The notes beneath the pieces are model-generated. The model searched no databases, had not been told where the DNA came from, and saw nothing but the letters and a program-made list of their open reading frames with translations. From Musa acuminata AAA Group (lineage: Eukaryota; Streptophyta; Magnoliopsida; Zingiberales; Musaceae): a stretch of DNA of 64,000 bases. A program made the position numbers and the translations under genes. Positions 20,812 to 34,235 of this stretch are shown here, in pieces. The stretch spans positions 16,992,501 through 17,056,500 of the forward strand of contig NC_088359.1 in NCBI RefSeq assembly GCF_036884655.1. Reading direction: 5' to 3'. How positions within the stretch are numbered: the first letter of the stretch is position 1; each line of letters opens with the position of its first letter.

Positions 20812-21964
20812 ATCACATGCAGTAGACTTGATTATTCTATTGAGCTTCCGGCATTTCTCAGGCTTATTAAGTCCACGAACATTCCAGCATGTAATCTTCA
20901 TTAGTAATAAACAAATGGAAAAGGTAGTAAGGTATTCATCCTACGACTTTGGATGGAGTGTAACATCCTTTTTCTTATCCTTCAGTTTTGCATTTTCCTC
21001 ACGCACAATATCCTTGCCTTTTATGGCTTTATTCCTATATTTATCCACTTCATCTACAGCTTATAGATGTTTCAACTTTAAAATACCTTGAATCATGTGG
21101 TCTTGGTTAGCAGGGTTTGTTGAAGCATAATATGATTGTTGCGACACAATATCCTGGTTAGTACTTGTTGGAATAACCTAGCTAGAGAGGTTTGTTGGGG
21201 CATGAGTTTATTGAGGCAGAATATCCTTGTTGGCGATGTTTGTTGCGGCCTGATTTTGTTGAGGAAGAATATCCTTGCTAGCGATATTTGTTCGGGCCTA
21301 AGTTCGTTGAGACACAGAGTCCTGGTTGGCACAATGAGTGGATATTGGAGTTCCTATTGTGGACGGATCCAATGATATTGGAAGAGATGAAGTTCCTGAC
21401 TTATTCTTCTCTAGTCCACTAGTACCATGAGAAACATCTGTTATGGAAGGCTCTAACAAAATAGGAAGAGATAAAATTTTGGATTTGTCCATCTATTTGC
21501 AGTGCTATCCTTTCGAGTCGTAATGCTCGATAGTCTTCGCCACTATCGTTGCTACTGCCATTGGAGGAGACTCGCCTTGTTGCTGAGGCACTTGACGTGG
21601 TCGATAGACCTTAGTAATCAGTTTCAGAGTTTGCTGGCAGGCTTCATTTGCATGACCAAAAGATAAGCAACGCTGACATCGTTATGGCTTCCAGGAAAAT
21701 GAGACATGTACCTTCCGAGTGTTCCCATCAAGATCACGATAGAAAACCTCATTAGGAAGATCTTCGTTGGAAGAAACTAGTACACATGCTCGTGCAAATG
21801 CTAATCTTGTCTGAGCTGCTGTTGCTTTATCGATTAGAGTGGCTGTCCTAGAGTGCTGCATAACTTTGCAATAAAACATCGACTCCAAAGATGTAGAGAA
21901 AGGCCTTGAAAGGATATCCATAATGGAATAGATTGAAGGCTATCTAACTCCAAACGGACATCAG
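20812..21964 (-). mobile_element. LINE D fragment (minus): ORF1 C-terminal part and ORF2 start
   Basis: Minus-strand LINE sequence. ORF1 from about 21964 down to 20930 includes DUF4283-type residues (IDKATAAQTRLAFARACVLVSS) and the linker with 48-bp repeats (about 21180-21310). ORF2 starts at ATG 20901 and is cut at 20812 after about 30 codons, where plus-strand LINE B ends. The left side was invaded by LINE B and the right side (21964, after ...GGACATCAG) by the 3' LTR of copia H2. Frames are broken by small deletions (for example near 21832) and stops. Confidence 0.85.
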
Positions 21965-22931
21965 TGTTAGGATCAAGAGCACTAAGAGGGGGGGGTGAAT
22001 TAGTGCAGCGAAAATCTTTCGACGATAAAAAAATGTTCGAACGATAAAAATGATTTCGGTGTGAAAGCCGATTCTAAGATTACTTTAACTTATGATCAAG
22101 CGAGATGACGTTAAAGTCAATCTATGAAGGCAGTTTGCAGTTATGTTGAAAACCAGAATATAAGCGCAAACTGAAATATGACGTTCGTACGAAGAAACTA
22201 ATTTACGTCTAAATGCTGATTCGTAAATCACTTGATTAGGCGAGATACAGCTTAAGCAAGGATATAAAGGCAATTTGCAGTTAAGATAGAAATTAAAACG
22301 TAAACGCAAATTGAAATATGATGATCGTATGAAAAAATAGATTTACGTCTAAACGATGATTCGGAAAGTGCAAAGCTTGAAACCCGATCGTATATGCGCA
22401 GAAAGCGGTAAGCTTTAGAGGAGGTTTGTAGTAAAGATAATATGCTCAAAGTAAATACAAACCGTGATTTAGAGTGGTTCGGTCAATCTTGACCTACTCC
22501 ACTTTTGGCTTCCTCCACCGACGAGGTCACCGATGTCAACTAGAGGCCTTCCTTCAATAGGCGAAGGCCAACCACCCTTTTACAGTTTCACTCCTTTAGA
22601 CGGGCTTAGGAGATAACCCTTACAGAATTTTCTCTCATCTCTTTATAGCTCAGAACATGGAAGAAAAGAGGGAGAAGAACTTTTGACCTTTACAACAATT
22701 TTGAGCTCTAAAAATCATAGAATAAGATCAAGATTTCGGTGTGTATTTTGTGCTCTTTCAGTGCTGAATGGGTGGGGTATTTATAGACTCCAACCCAGTT
22801 CAAATTTGGAGCTAAAAACTGTCAATTCCCGAAATTCCGGGATTAGGCGGTTGCACCTCCTGACTGGAGCAGTTGCACCGCCCGACAGAGCTCGAAGACT
22901 GAGCCTCTGGGCGGTGCCACCTCCTGTCAGG
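21965..22931 (-). repeat. 3' LTR of copia H2, left part
   Basis: Starts TGTTAGGATCAAGAGC and carries the G-run hairpin (GCACTAA arms 21979-22006, G8) and the start of the GC palindrome cluster. It breaks at 22931 with TCAGG, the target duplication of gypsy D, and continues at 32235. Confidence 0.9.
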
Positions 22932-25900
22932 TGTCACGCCGCTCAAAATATCGATAATATTAAAATTCAAGAAAACAAATCAATCCAGGATCCAAACTAA
23001 CATTTGAGGACAGTGAAAAACATTCTATCAAATTCATATCTATAAAACCTGCGCAGTTTATAAACATATAACACATCGCTCGATAATTTATAAAATCTGA
23101 ACCAAACTCACCAAAATAATAACCACAACATAAATTCACAAGTGTGGGAGTTTGTACAGTCACAAAACCAACGTTTACCATAAGTTCATATCGTTACACA
23201 AATTAAACTTAACATTCCAGAATCTTAAACATGAGAGGTCCTTTAAACTTTTACAAAATCTACAAGTTTAGATTCATCGTCAATATTTCATTAGATGCAG
23301 CGTGTGCTTATACAACAAAAACATATATACTAATAAAGATCTGCCCAAAATCGTTTAGCTATCCACTGCCTCAGCCCAATCTTAACATTTAAGCAAGCGA
23401 CAAGCTATCCTGAAAAATTTATACAACAACAGGGTGAGCATATAAAGCTCAGCAAGTGACTAACATATCCATGTCAAAAGAGGACAATTTCCAAAGAGAT
23501 AAAGTTTCAAAATGCAAGGAAGAATATACGAATTCATAGACGTAATATCATTAGGTGCAGAATAACAATTGTCATTTCAATCATACATAATTGGTTCATA
23601 ACAGATGGGGCATAGAGTAATTGGAGCATATCAACAACGAATGAAACGTTTCGGAGCATATCAATAACAAATGAAATATTTCGGAGCTTATCAATGATGT
23701 ATGAAATGTTCCGGAGCATATCAACTGCGTATGGAACATTTCGAAGCATATCAACAATGAATGAAATATTTCAGAGCTTATCAATGGCATATGAAATGTT
23801 TCGGAGCATATCAACGGCATTTGGAACATTTCGAAGCATATCAACAATGAATGAAACATTTCAGAGCTTATCAATGTGGTATGAAATGTTCCGGAGCATA
23901 TCAACGGCGTCTGGAACATTTCGAAGTATATAAACAATGAATGAAACATTTCGGAGCTTATCAATGGCGTATGAAATGTTCCGGAGCATATCAATGACAT
24001 ATGGAACATTTCGAAGCATATCAACAATGAATGAAACATTTCGGAGCTTATCAATGTCATATGAAATGTTCCGGAGCATATCAACGGCGTATGGAACATT
24101 TCAAAGCATATCAACGATGAATGAAACATGTCGGGGCATATAAATAACAAATGAAATGTCTCGGAGCTTATCAGTGGCGTATGAAATGTTCCGGAGCATA
24201 TCAATGGTGTATGGAACATTTCGGAGCATATCAATAACAAATACCAAACAGAAGCTCAAACGTCATCTTTGACGTTGCATTCATATCATTCTTATCCAAA
24301 GAATGTACAGAAACACATAACCAAAGCTCTGGATATCATATCAAACATACAGAAGGTATAGTGGGACCACAGACAGAATGTGATTCATCCATTTCTGAAT
24401 GACCACCAGACAGAAGTCTCCCACGTTTGGGAGCTCCATCCACCCACGTCTAGGTGAAGTCAGAGGGGGCCGGTAGAACATCGTAGGCTCTATGCATAAC
24501 TCCCTTTACCATTTCTGGCAAAGGTTCACATTATCCCACAACACCAGAGTACAAAAGGGCAGTATGAACAATAAATAGCATATATTGGAAGCACACGCGG
24601 AACAACAAAACGTACATGTGCCTTTACGAGTCAATACGATGCAAGCAACAATCTCTCACAAACATATTCAGATTTTGGAATGAAATGAAAGCAGGAGTAT
24701 ACCAGGATTTCAAGCAATCATATGTAGCTCAATTCAAATAAGAAGGTTATATGAACTCAATATCCAAAGGAATGAAACTAGAATAGGCACATATCGAAAG
24801 CAAATGCGGAACAATGGGATATACATGTGCCTATATGTGTCAATGCGATATAGCATAAACGTTACACAAAAATGTTTCAAGAATATAAATAATTTATAGG
24901 CAAGAGCAAACCAAAATTCAAGCACTAACATAAGCCTCAATTGAGCGAAGGGGACTGAATGGAATCTATTTCCAAATGAATGAAACAGAATACACGAAAT
25001 CGACCAAAGCTCGATTTTTGTCAGGATTTAAGAGGCACATTGAACAAATACTTCAGATTATCAATTATTCTCCAATACCCTCAAGAAGGCTATTGTCGAA
25101 TGATATATCAATCTATTTTCTGTTGGAACAAGTTTAGTACGAATCATGGTTTCCAACAAGGAGTTACCTTTAATTTGGTAACACAAGGTCAAAAACAAAA
25201 TCACTGTTTTGCAGAATTCATAGGGTCAGATTCAACAGATAATAGGATAGGCATTTGAATTCCAAAATTTTCAATCTTTATGTCAAAAGAAAGGTCTACA
25301 AGTCTAGTATCGAACAAAATCAGTTTGGTACAAATCAGAATTTCCAACAGGGACTTATAGGAATTTTAGTATCGAAAGGTCAGAAATTTTGATCCCTATT
25401 CTGCAGCATCTATAGGCTCAATTGAAACAGACGTTTGGGTATGTATTCGGTTTCCAAAATCTACAAAATCAGTGTCAAAAGAAAGATATAAGAGTCTAAT
25501 TTCAAACGAGCTAGTTCTTGCCTGAATCCACATTTGGTGCCAAAAATTATAGCTGAAACAGTGTATAGGGGTCAGTTTATCGAAAACATTTCAGATCATT
25601 GGTTTTTTGTCCAAAGGGAGAAATATCAGGTTCTAAGCATAATTCTTTCAGAATCAATATAGGAACATAGACTAATACTTCTGTAAGATGGGTTTAGAAC
25701 ACTTGCCTTTGAGAATTATGACCCCAATTGAGAAGATTTGAGTAAGAAACCTCAAAGCCCCAATTTTTTTCTTCTTCTTCTTCCCCCATTTTCTTCTCTT
25801 CTTCCTTCTTTCTTTCTCCTGTTCTTCCACACACCTGCCTTCTCTGGTTCCTTATGAATGAAGGCAGAGAGGCTTAAACGGTGGAATTTGTAATTTTATG

Positions 25901-26113
25901 TATTTTGCAGTTTAGTCCTTGTATTATTATATTTACAATTAGGTCCTCAGGGTTTACAAATAGGTCCTCAGATTTTTTTTTTTTTTAACAAATCCTCCAA
26001 ATCTTATGAATAAGTTCTCAGATTCATACTTTGACTTTCTTATCAAATTTAAAATAGATACTTACATTACAACTAGAAACTTATACGAAAATTCAGAAAT
26101 GAGGGATGTTACA
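22932..26113 (-). repeat. 3' LTR of gypsy D (3182 bp)
   Basis: On the minus strand it begins TGTAACATCCCTC (26113) and ends GGCGTGACA (22932). It contains a 30-bp tandem array at about 23630-24235 and a T12 tract near 25978. Apparent ORFs over the array exist only because the period is a multiple of three. Confidence 0.92.
23630..24235. repeat. 30-bp minisatellite with 90-bp higher-order pattern
   Basis: About 20 imperfect copies of a 30-bp unit of the form AGCATATCAAC(n)ATGAAACATTTCGG. Three slightly different units (ATGAAATGTTCCGG, TATGGAACATTTCGA, AATGAAACATTTCGG) alternate, giving a 90-bp period. The same array occurs in the partner LTR. Confidence 0.9.
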
Positions 26114-28700
26114 CTCTCCAACCCTTAAAAGAAAATTTAGTCCTCTAAATTTATCATACCTCTAGCTCCCAGGATGCATGGTGTACTCTGAAGTATGACT
26201 TTCCTTTAGGATTTGATTTTTGATATCTGGTTCATTTGGTACACATACTCTCTCCCCAAATCTCAATAGGCCATCCTTTGAAACTTGAAATTTTGGCTTC
26301 AATTCCTTTTCTACTTCATTCCTTATGTAGATTAAATGTGGATCTCATAATTATCCTTCCTTAATTTATTGAATAAAATAAGATTGCACCTGAATGTAAG
26401 CCATCAATATCATCGAGTCTTGCTCTTTCCTCAAAGCTTTCAAATCAAAATTTTCTTCTAATAACTTTCATTGCTTCACGACCAGACTAGCCATAAAACT
26501 TGTAGATTTTCTACTAAGTGCATCAGCTACAACATTGGCTTTGCCCGGGTGATAACGGATGGCACAATCATAATCCTTCAGAAGTTTTATCCATCTTCGT
26601 TGCCTCATGTTTAACTCTTTCTGAGTGAAAATATATTTTAAACTCTTGTGATCAGTAAAGATTTCAAATTGTCGACCATACAAATAATGTCTCCAAATCT
26701 TAGAGCAAAAATAATTGCTGTCAATTCCAAATCATGAGTTGGATAATTCAATTCATAACCTTTTAGTTGCCTAGAAGCATAAGCAATCACTCTCCCTTCC
26801 TGCATTAAAACACATCCGAGACCCTTTCTTGAAGCATCAGTATAAACTACAAATCCCTCACTACAACTTGGAATAGTGAGAATAGGAGCACTAGTCAATC
26901 TTCTTTTTAACTCTTGAAAACTTTGCTCATAATCATCACCCCATACAAATTTCACATTCTTTTTAGTGAGTTTGGTGAGAGGTTGAGCGATTCAAGAAAA
27001 TCCCTCCACAAATCTCCTGTAATAACCTGCCATGCCCAAGAAGCTTATAATTTCTATTACATTTGTTGGTACTTCCCATTCAACTACAACTTCTATTTTC
27101 TTTGGATCAACAGATATACCCTTCCCTGAAATCACATGGCTTAAGAAAGCAACTTCATTCAACCACAATTCACATTTACTGAACTTTGCATACAACTTCT
27201 TTTCTCTTAGTATGGATAATACATTTCTCAAGTGTTCCTCATGCTCCTGATTACTCCTTGAATACACCAATATGTCATCAATAAATACAATTACATAGTC
27301 ATCCAAGAGCAATTGAAATATCCTATTCATTAGTTCCATAAAAGCTGCAGGGGCATTAGTCAAACCAAAAGGCATCACCAAGAATTCATAGTGACCATAT
27401 CAAGTTTTGAAAACTGTTTTTGGAATATCCTCCTCCTTGATCTACAACTGATAGTAACCTTACCTCAGGTCAATCTTAGAGAATACTTGTGCACCCTGCA
27501 GTTGATCAAACAAATCATCAATTCTGGGTATGGGATACTTGTTTTTTTTATGGTCACCTGTTTCAACTATCTATACTTAATACAAAGCCTCAATGTTCCA
27601 TCCTTCTTCTTCACTAATAGTACCGGAGCACCCCATGGAGATACGCTGGGTCGTATGAAACCCTTATCTAATAATTCTTGTAGTAGCTTCTTTAATTCCT
27701 CTAGCTCGAGTGGTGCCATTCTGTAGGGAGGCTTAGATATTGGGGTTGTACTAGGGACCAGATCAATAGCAATTTCACCCTCTCTATCTAGAGGTAAACC
27801 AGACAAGTCATATGGGAATACGTTAGGGAACTCTTTGACCACTAAAATTTCATCTAGATGGGTTTCCTGATTTGAATGCTCCTTTACACACACCATATAA
27901 CAGAAAACCCTTCTGCATAAGACGATAAGCTTGAAGTGCTGATATTAAGCAAGGAGGCAAATCATGCCTAATGCCCTCAAAGTAAAATATAGGCTGATCT
28001 GGTATGCAGAAAGTAATTATTTTTTTGTAACAATCAATACTAGCATGATGAGAAGATAACCAATCCATGCCAAGTATAATATCAAACGCCAAATCTTTAG
28101 GAGAACTAAATCAGCAAAAGTTCAAGTTCTCCAATAAAATCAAACAAGAGGACCAGATTTAAGTTCGTTATCAAAGAATCTCCAATGATTGTACTTTATA
28201 TATAGCACATAATGTAGTGGTCTAGGTTGAATACCCAAGTGATAAGCAAAATATTACGAATCAAATCGTAGATGTCCCGGACCCATGGTCAAACAAATAT
28301 TTGCATTCTTTCATAAACATGCATAATACCTTTGACCACTGATTCAAAAGCTTTAGAATCATAATCAGTGATAGCATACACTCTAACATGGGCTAAGGAT
28401 TTAAGAGGCAGTGACTCTTTCTTCTTATTCAAAGGGCAGTTTTTTATTTTATGATCCAACTTTCCACAAGCAAAATAGACTCCAATCACCTGAAAACATA
28501 AATTTGTTTCATAATTTAACTTATAATTCACACATGATTGAGTCTTTTGTGGTGACTTCCCATTTCAATTCCAAATGTCTTGACCCTTTTGTTATTACTT
28601 TCTGATTCATTTCCAATCATATTTTTATTGGTAAACTTGTCCTTATCATTCTTGTCGCTGATCTCCAAAAATTCTTTTCATTGTTCCCACTAATGATCAG
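26114..28700 (-). pseudogene. Gypsy D gag-pol remnants
   Basis: Pieces in element order: gag with a damaged CCHC knuckle (YFACGKLDHKIKNC, first Cys lost) near 28450; protease region ending IILGMDWLSSHHASIDC (28092-27850); RT N-terminus with [13 protein letters not shown] and [12 protein letters not shown] (27896-27567); RT core with [12 protein letters not shown] (27381-26992); RNase H ([34 protein letters not shown]; 26955-26468). The integrase N-terminal zinc region follows, then at about 26160-26180 the sequence jumps to the extreme 3' end of pol. Multiple frameshifts and stops separate the pieces, so it is non-coding now. Confidence 0.82.
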
Positions 28701-29030
28701 CCTCTACTCCCAATATAATGTGGCAAAAGAAATCTTTTGATCATTGAAACAATTTCGTACATCAAATATCTTTTCCATTCACATCATCCATTTTTCTGCC
28801 ACTAACGAAATTAGTTTCACCACGCTTTCGTTGTGCCACTCTGATTTGATATCCCCGATCAACCCTTTCATCCCACTTAATTAATCAGAAACAATTGAAA
28901 TAGGAGGACCAAATTGCCTCATCATCCTAGATTCCTAAAATGCATCAAAAAAATTTTCACCAATCACTATAGTTCACTAGACCTCAATATATTTTGCACG
29001 TCAACATATCAAATATTTCAGTGATCCTCA

Positions 29031-29048
29031 AACCATGCTCTGATACCA
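29031..29048 (-). promoter_or_regulatory. Primer binding site of gypsy D
   Basis: On the minus strand TGGTATCAGAGCATGGTT lies four bases inside the 5' LTR end at 29053. It matches the initiator tRNA-Met 3' end. Confidence 0.9.
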
Positions 29049-29052
29049 CCTC

Positions 29053-32000
29053 TGTCACGCCCCTCAAAATATCGATAATATTAAAATTCAAGAAAACAAA
29101 TCAATCCAGGATCCAAACTAACATTTGAGGACACTGAAAAATATTCTATCAAATTCATATCTATAAAACCTGCGTAGTTTATAAACATATAACACATCGC
29201 TCGATGATTCATAAAATCTAAACCCAACTCACCAAAATAATAACCACAACATAAATTCACAAGTGTGGGAGTTTGTACAGTCACAAAACCAATGTTTACC
29301 ATAAGTTCATATCGTTACACAAATTAAACTTAACATTCCAGAATCTTAAACATGAGAGGTCCTTTAAACTTTTACAAAATCCACAAGTTTAGATTCATCG
29401 TCAATATTTCATTAGATGCAGCATGTGCTTATACAATAAAACCATATATACTAATAAAGATCTGCCCAAAATCTTTTGGCTATCCACTGCCTCAGCCCAA
29501 TCTTAACATTTAAGCAAGCGACAAGCTATCCTGAAAAATTTATACAACAACGGGGTGAGCATATAAAGCTCAGCAAGTGAGTAACATATCCATGTCAAAA
29601 GAGGACAATTTCCAAAGAGATAAAGTTTCAAAATGTAAGGAAGAATATACGAATTCATAGACGTAATATCATTAGGTGCAGAATCACAATTGTCATTTCA
29701 ATCATACATATTTGGTTTATAACAGATGGGGCATAGAGTAATTGGAGCATATCAGCAACGAATGAAACGTTTCGGAGCATATCAATAACAAATAAAACAT
29801 TTTGGAGCTTATCAATGACGTATGAAATGTTCCGAAGCATATCAACGACGTATGGAACATTTCGAAGCATATCAACAATGAATGAAACATTTCGGAGCTT
29901 ATCAATGGCATATGAAATATTCCAGAGCATATCAACGGCATATGGAACATTTCGAAGCATATCAACAATGAATGAAACATTTCGGAGCTTATCAATGTCG
30001 TATGAAATGTTCCAGAGCATATCAACGGCGTATGGAACATTTTGAAGCATATCAACAATGAATGAAACATTTCGGAGCTTATCAATGACGTATGAAATGT
30101 TCCGGAGCATATCAACGGCATATGGAACATTTCGAAGCATATAAAAAATGAATGAAACATTTCGGAGCTTATCAATGTCACATGAAATGTTCCGGAGCAT
30201 ATCAACGGCGTATGGAACATTTCAAAACATATCAACGATGAATGAAACATGTCGGGGCATATAAATAACAAATGAAATGTCTCGGAGCTTATCAGTGGCG
30301 TATGAAATGTTCCGGAGCATATCAACGGCGTATGGAACATTTCGGAGCATATCTATAACAAATACCAAACAGAAGCTCAAACGTCGTCTTTGACATTGCA
30401 TTCATATCATTCTTATCCAAAGCATGTACAGAAACACATAACCAAAGCTCTGGATATCGTATCAAACATACAGAAGGTGTAGTGGAACCACAGACAGAAT
30501 GTGATTCATCCATTTCTGAATGACCACCAGATAGAAGTCTCCCACGTCTGGGAGCTCCATCCACCCACGTCTAGGTGAAGTCAGAGGGGGCCGGCAGAGC
30601 ATCGCAGGCTCTATGCATAACTCCCTTTACCATTTCTGGCAAAGGTTCATATTATCCTACAACACTAGAGTACAAAAGGGCAGTATGAACAATAAATAGC
30701 ATATATCGGAAGCACACGCGGAACAACAAAACGTACATGTGCCTTTACGAGTCAATACGATGCAAGCAACAATCTCTCACAAACGTATTCAGATTTTGGA
30801 ATGAAATGAAAGCAAGAGTATACCAGGATTTCAAGCAATCATATGTAGCTCAATTCAAATAAGAAGGTTAGATGAACTCAATATCCAAAGGAATGAAACT
30901 AGAATAGGCACATATCGAAAGCAAATGCGGAACAATGGGATATACATGTGCCTATATGTGTCAATGCGATATAGCATAAACGTTACACAAAAATGTTTCA
31001 AGAATGTAAATAATTTATAGGCAAGAGCAAACCAAAATTCAAGCACTAACATAAGCCTCAATTGAGCGAAGGGGACTGAATGTAATCTATTTCCAAATGA
31101 ATGAAACATAATACACGAAATCGACCAAAGCTCGATTTCTGTCAGGATTCAAGAGGCACATTGAACAAATACATCAGATTGTCAATTATGCTCCAATACC
31201 CTCAAGAAGGCTATTGTCGAAATATATATCAATCTATTTTTTGTTGGAACAAGTTTAGTACGAATCATGGTTTCCAACAAGGAGTTACCTTTAATTTGGT
31301 AACACAAGGTCAAAAACAAAATCACTGTTTTGCAGAATTCATAGGGTCGGATTCAACAGATAATAGGGTAGGCATTTGAATTCCAAATTTTTCAATCTAT
31401 ATGTCAAAAGAAAGGTCTACAAGTCTAGTATCGAACAAAATCAGTTTGGTACAAATCAGAATTTCCAACAGGGACTTATAGGTATTTTAGTATCGAAAGG
31501 TCAGAAATTTTGATCCCTATTCTGTAGCATCTATAGGCTCATTTGAAATAGACGTTTGGGTATGTATTCGGTGTCCAAAATCTACAAAATCATGGTCAAA
31601 AGAAAGATATAAGAGTCTAATTTCAAACGAGCTAGGTCTTACTAGAATCCATATTTGGTGCTAAATATTATAGCTGAAACAGTGTATAGCGGTCAGTTTA
31701 CCGAAAAAATTTCAGATCATTGGTTTTATGTCCAAAGAGAGAAATTTCAGGTTCTAAGCATAAATCTTTCAGAATTAATATAGGAACATAGACTAATACT
31801 TCTGTAGGATGGGGTTAGAACACTTGCCTTTGAGAATTATGACCCCAATTGAAAAGATTTGAGTAAGAAACCTCAAAGCCCCAATTTTTTTCTTCTTCTT
31901 CTTCCCCCTATTTCTTCTCTTCTTCCTTCTTTCTTTCTCCCGTTCTTCCACGCAGCTGCCTTCTCTGGTTCCTTATGAACGAAGGCAGAGAGGCTTAAAT

Positions 32001-32234
32001 GGTGGAATTTGTAATTTTATGCATTTTGCAGTTTAGTCCTTGTATTATTATATTTACAATTAGGTCCTCAGGGTTTACAAATAGGTCCTCAGATTTTTTT
32101 TTTTTTTTAACAAATCCTCCAAATCTTATGAATAAGTTCTCAGATTCATACTTTGACTTTTTATCAAATTTAAAATAGATATTTACATTGCAACTAGAAA
32201 CTTATACGAAAATTCAGAAATGAGGGATGTTACA
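29053..32234 (-). repeat. 5' LTR of gypsy D (3182 bp)
   Basis: Same length and ends as the partner LTR at 22932-26113. It carries the 30-bp array at about 29750-30355 and a T14 tract near 32095. Scattered single-base differences from the partner indicate some age. Confidence 0.92.
29750..30355. repeat. 30-bp minisatellite, partner copy
   Basis: Counterpart of the array at 23630-24235, with the same unit order and about the same length. It was therefore present before insertion and has not expanded visibly since. Confidence 0.88.
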
Positions 32235-33029
32235 TCAGGGGCGGTTGCACCTCCTACCAGAGCTCGAAGATCTAGCTCAGGTGGTGCAACCTCCTGACTG
32301 AGGCAGTTGCACCGCTCAGCCAGTGCTCGGAGACCGAGCCCAAGCGGTGCCACCTCCTGTCAGGGGAGGTTGCATCGCCCAGTCTCACTCGTAGACTGAG
32401 CCTAAGCGGTGCCACCGCCTGGCTGGAGCGGTTGCACCTCCCAGTCTCGCTCGGAGACTGAGTCTAGGCGGTGCAACCTCCTGCCTTGGGTGGTTCAACC
32501 GCTTGGCATAAATCATGGTCCGAATGGGTTTATCCATTCGGCCCAATTTGGGTTTTTCAGGGGCCCAATTGCCCCAAGATTAAGTTAATGGGATCACCTT
32601 CCATTTCTAACTTAATCATTGTGCTAACTATAATATTTCCTAAAACATTTACTGCAATCTTGCTCCGGTGCATCAATCGCTTCTTCCGGCGAGCTTCCGG
32701 CGAACTTCCATCGATCATCCGATGAACCCTCGGTGATGCTCCTGCGGACTTCCGGCAAACTCCTGGACTTGCGATGATCCACGTGGCGAGTTCCGATGAG
32801 CTTCTTTGGCAAGCTCATGGATTTCTCGGATTTGTTCCCGCAGAACCTCCGACGACTGTCCGAACTTCCGTCGAACTCTCGAACTCCCAACGTGATCATT
32901 GTCTTGACTCTGGCGCAACTCCTGCTGTTTATCTTACTTTCATCGTAGTTAATCCTGCACACTTATCTCAACATATAGATTAGATTACAAATGACAATTG
33001 ACTTCATTATCAAAATCCGAGATTCAACA
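32235..33029 (-). repeat. 3' LTR of copia H2, right part
   Basis: Starts with the duplicated TCAGG, continues the GC palindrome cluster (32240-32510) and ends GAGATTCAACA at 33029. Joined to 21965-22931, one TSD copy removed, it gives 1757 bp, matching the H1 LTR (1754 bp). Confidence 0.9.
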
Positions 33030-33044
33030 ATCTCCACTTTTTTT
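33030..33044 (-). promoter_or_regulatory. Polypurine tract of copia H2
   Basis: The minus strand reads AAAAAAAGTGGAGAT immediately before the 3' LTR start TGTTGAATCTCGG. Confidence 0.8.
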
Positions 33045-34235
33045 ATGATGACAATCAATTGATAATGGAGTTAACCTTAACTCCCCCTGTCTATATGCCA
33101 TACTTGAGATAAGTCATTCTTGAATTCAAACTTTTTGAATTCAAGAGACATATTGATAAGTTAAAATCATTTAAACTTATCAATACTCCCATCATGATTC
33201 CCATCATGATGTATCTCTCTGAAGATGATGTCAAGGCTTGACATTCATTTTCAAATTTTACATTACAAGTTTGAATGATGGTAATAGTAGCAATTCATCA
33301 TATTGTAAGATATCAACATGTAAAAATGCGAAGTAAGATTTTAATATCATTACATGATGCACACATTTCAAATGTTTTAGCAATTATTGCATTTCATCAC
33401 ATGGTAAGATATCAATACGTAAAATTACAATGCAAGTTTTTTGTTTGATATCTTGACCTGATACAAACAAGGCATAATGCAAATTATAGCAATCATAGCA
33501 TTTCTTGGTGATGCAAGCATGGCATTAATACTCATATATTTCTCCCCCTTTGTCATCAACAAAAAGCATGGTAATTGTGATATCAGGAGAACAATATAAG
33601 CAAATTTTGAGCATAAGTGTGATAGTCGTTCATGCCTTTACTAGGTTCAAGTTATTTTCCAATAGTAAGCGATAGGAAATCAATTGTACAAGCATGATAT
33701 GTAGATCACTTTGAATACTTCTTCCTTTTTATTTTTTATAATCTTTTTGCATGAAGGAGGAAGGTCATTTGTGATACCAGCTATTTGTGAGTTTACTTTG
33801 AGTAAAGTTAAAACCGATGAGAGATTAAATCATGCTTCAGGTAGCAAGATATGTATGTGAAGCAAATCTTTGCAAGTAAAAATACTATCATCCATATTTC
33901 AAGATGGAATTCATAAGCAGAAATCATTTCATCAAATCCATTTCAGAAAATATTTTTCACATATAAGTATATGAGAAAATCCGATTTTTAGGATACCAAT
34001 TGTTAAGCGAATCCAAACATGAAATGAACACTTTCATGCATTCGGACAAGACTATGCTAGAGATTTTCAAATACAATCATGAAGACAAAACATGCTTATT
34101 GTTATGGAAATTTTTGTATTCAGCACATAATTTCCAACATGTTATTTTGGCATATAATGGTAATGAAGTGATTTGATCATTCAATTAAGTCCGAAAAATA
34201 ATTTTAACTAGTTTATGTATTCGGACACATCAACA
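33045..34235 (-). other. Copia H2 3' non-coding region
   Basis: About 1.2 kb of AT-rich sequence between the end of RNase H and the polypurine tract. No ORF of note and no envelope-like reading frame seen on either strand. It contains scattered direct repeats around GCATTTCATCACATGGTAAG and similar words (33290-33420) but no clear tandem array. Confidence 0.6.

Larger units (their letters stand above)
22932..32234 (-). mobile_element. Tekay-like Ty3/gypsy D with 3.2-kb LTRs, integrase-deleted
   Basis: A 9303-bp minus-strand element with two LTRs of exactly 3182 bp, an initiator tRNA-Met primer site, a 2939-bp internal region and a perfect TSD, TCAGG (22927-22931 and 32235-32239), inside the H2 LTR. 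The internal region holds fragments of gag, protease, RT and RNase H. It passes from the integrase N-terminal module straight to the 3' end of pol, so the integrase core and chromodomain are missing. Tekay (Del) affiliation is inferred from the long LTRs and RT sequence. The two LTRs show more differences by eye than the CRM pair, so this insertion is older. Confidence 0.9.

Noticed and set aside
23534..24240. Long ORFs on both strands (repeating MLRN-type and MFHT-type peptides)
   Set aside because: They exist because the 30-bp repeat is a multiple of three and lacks stops. They are open in several frames at once and lie inside an LTR.
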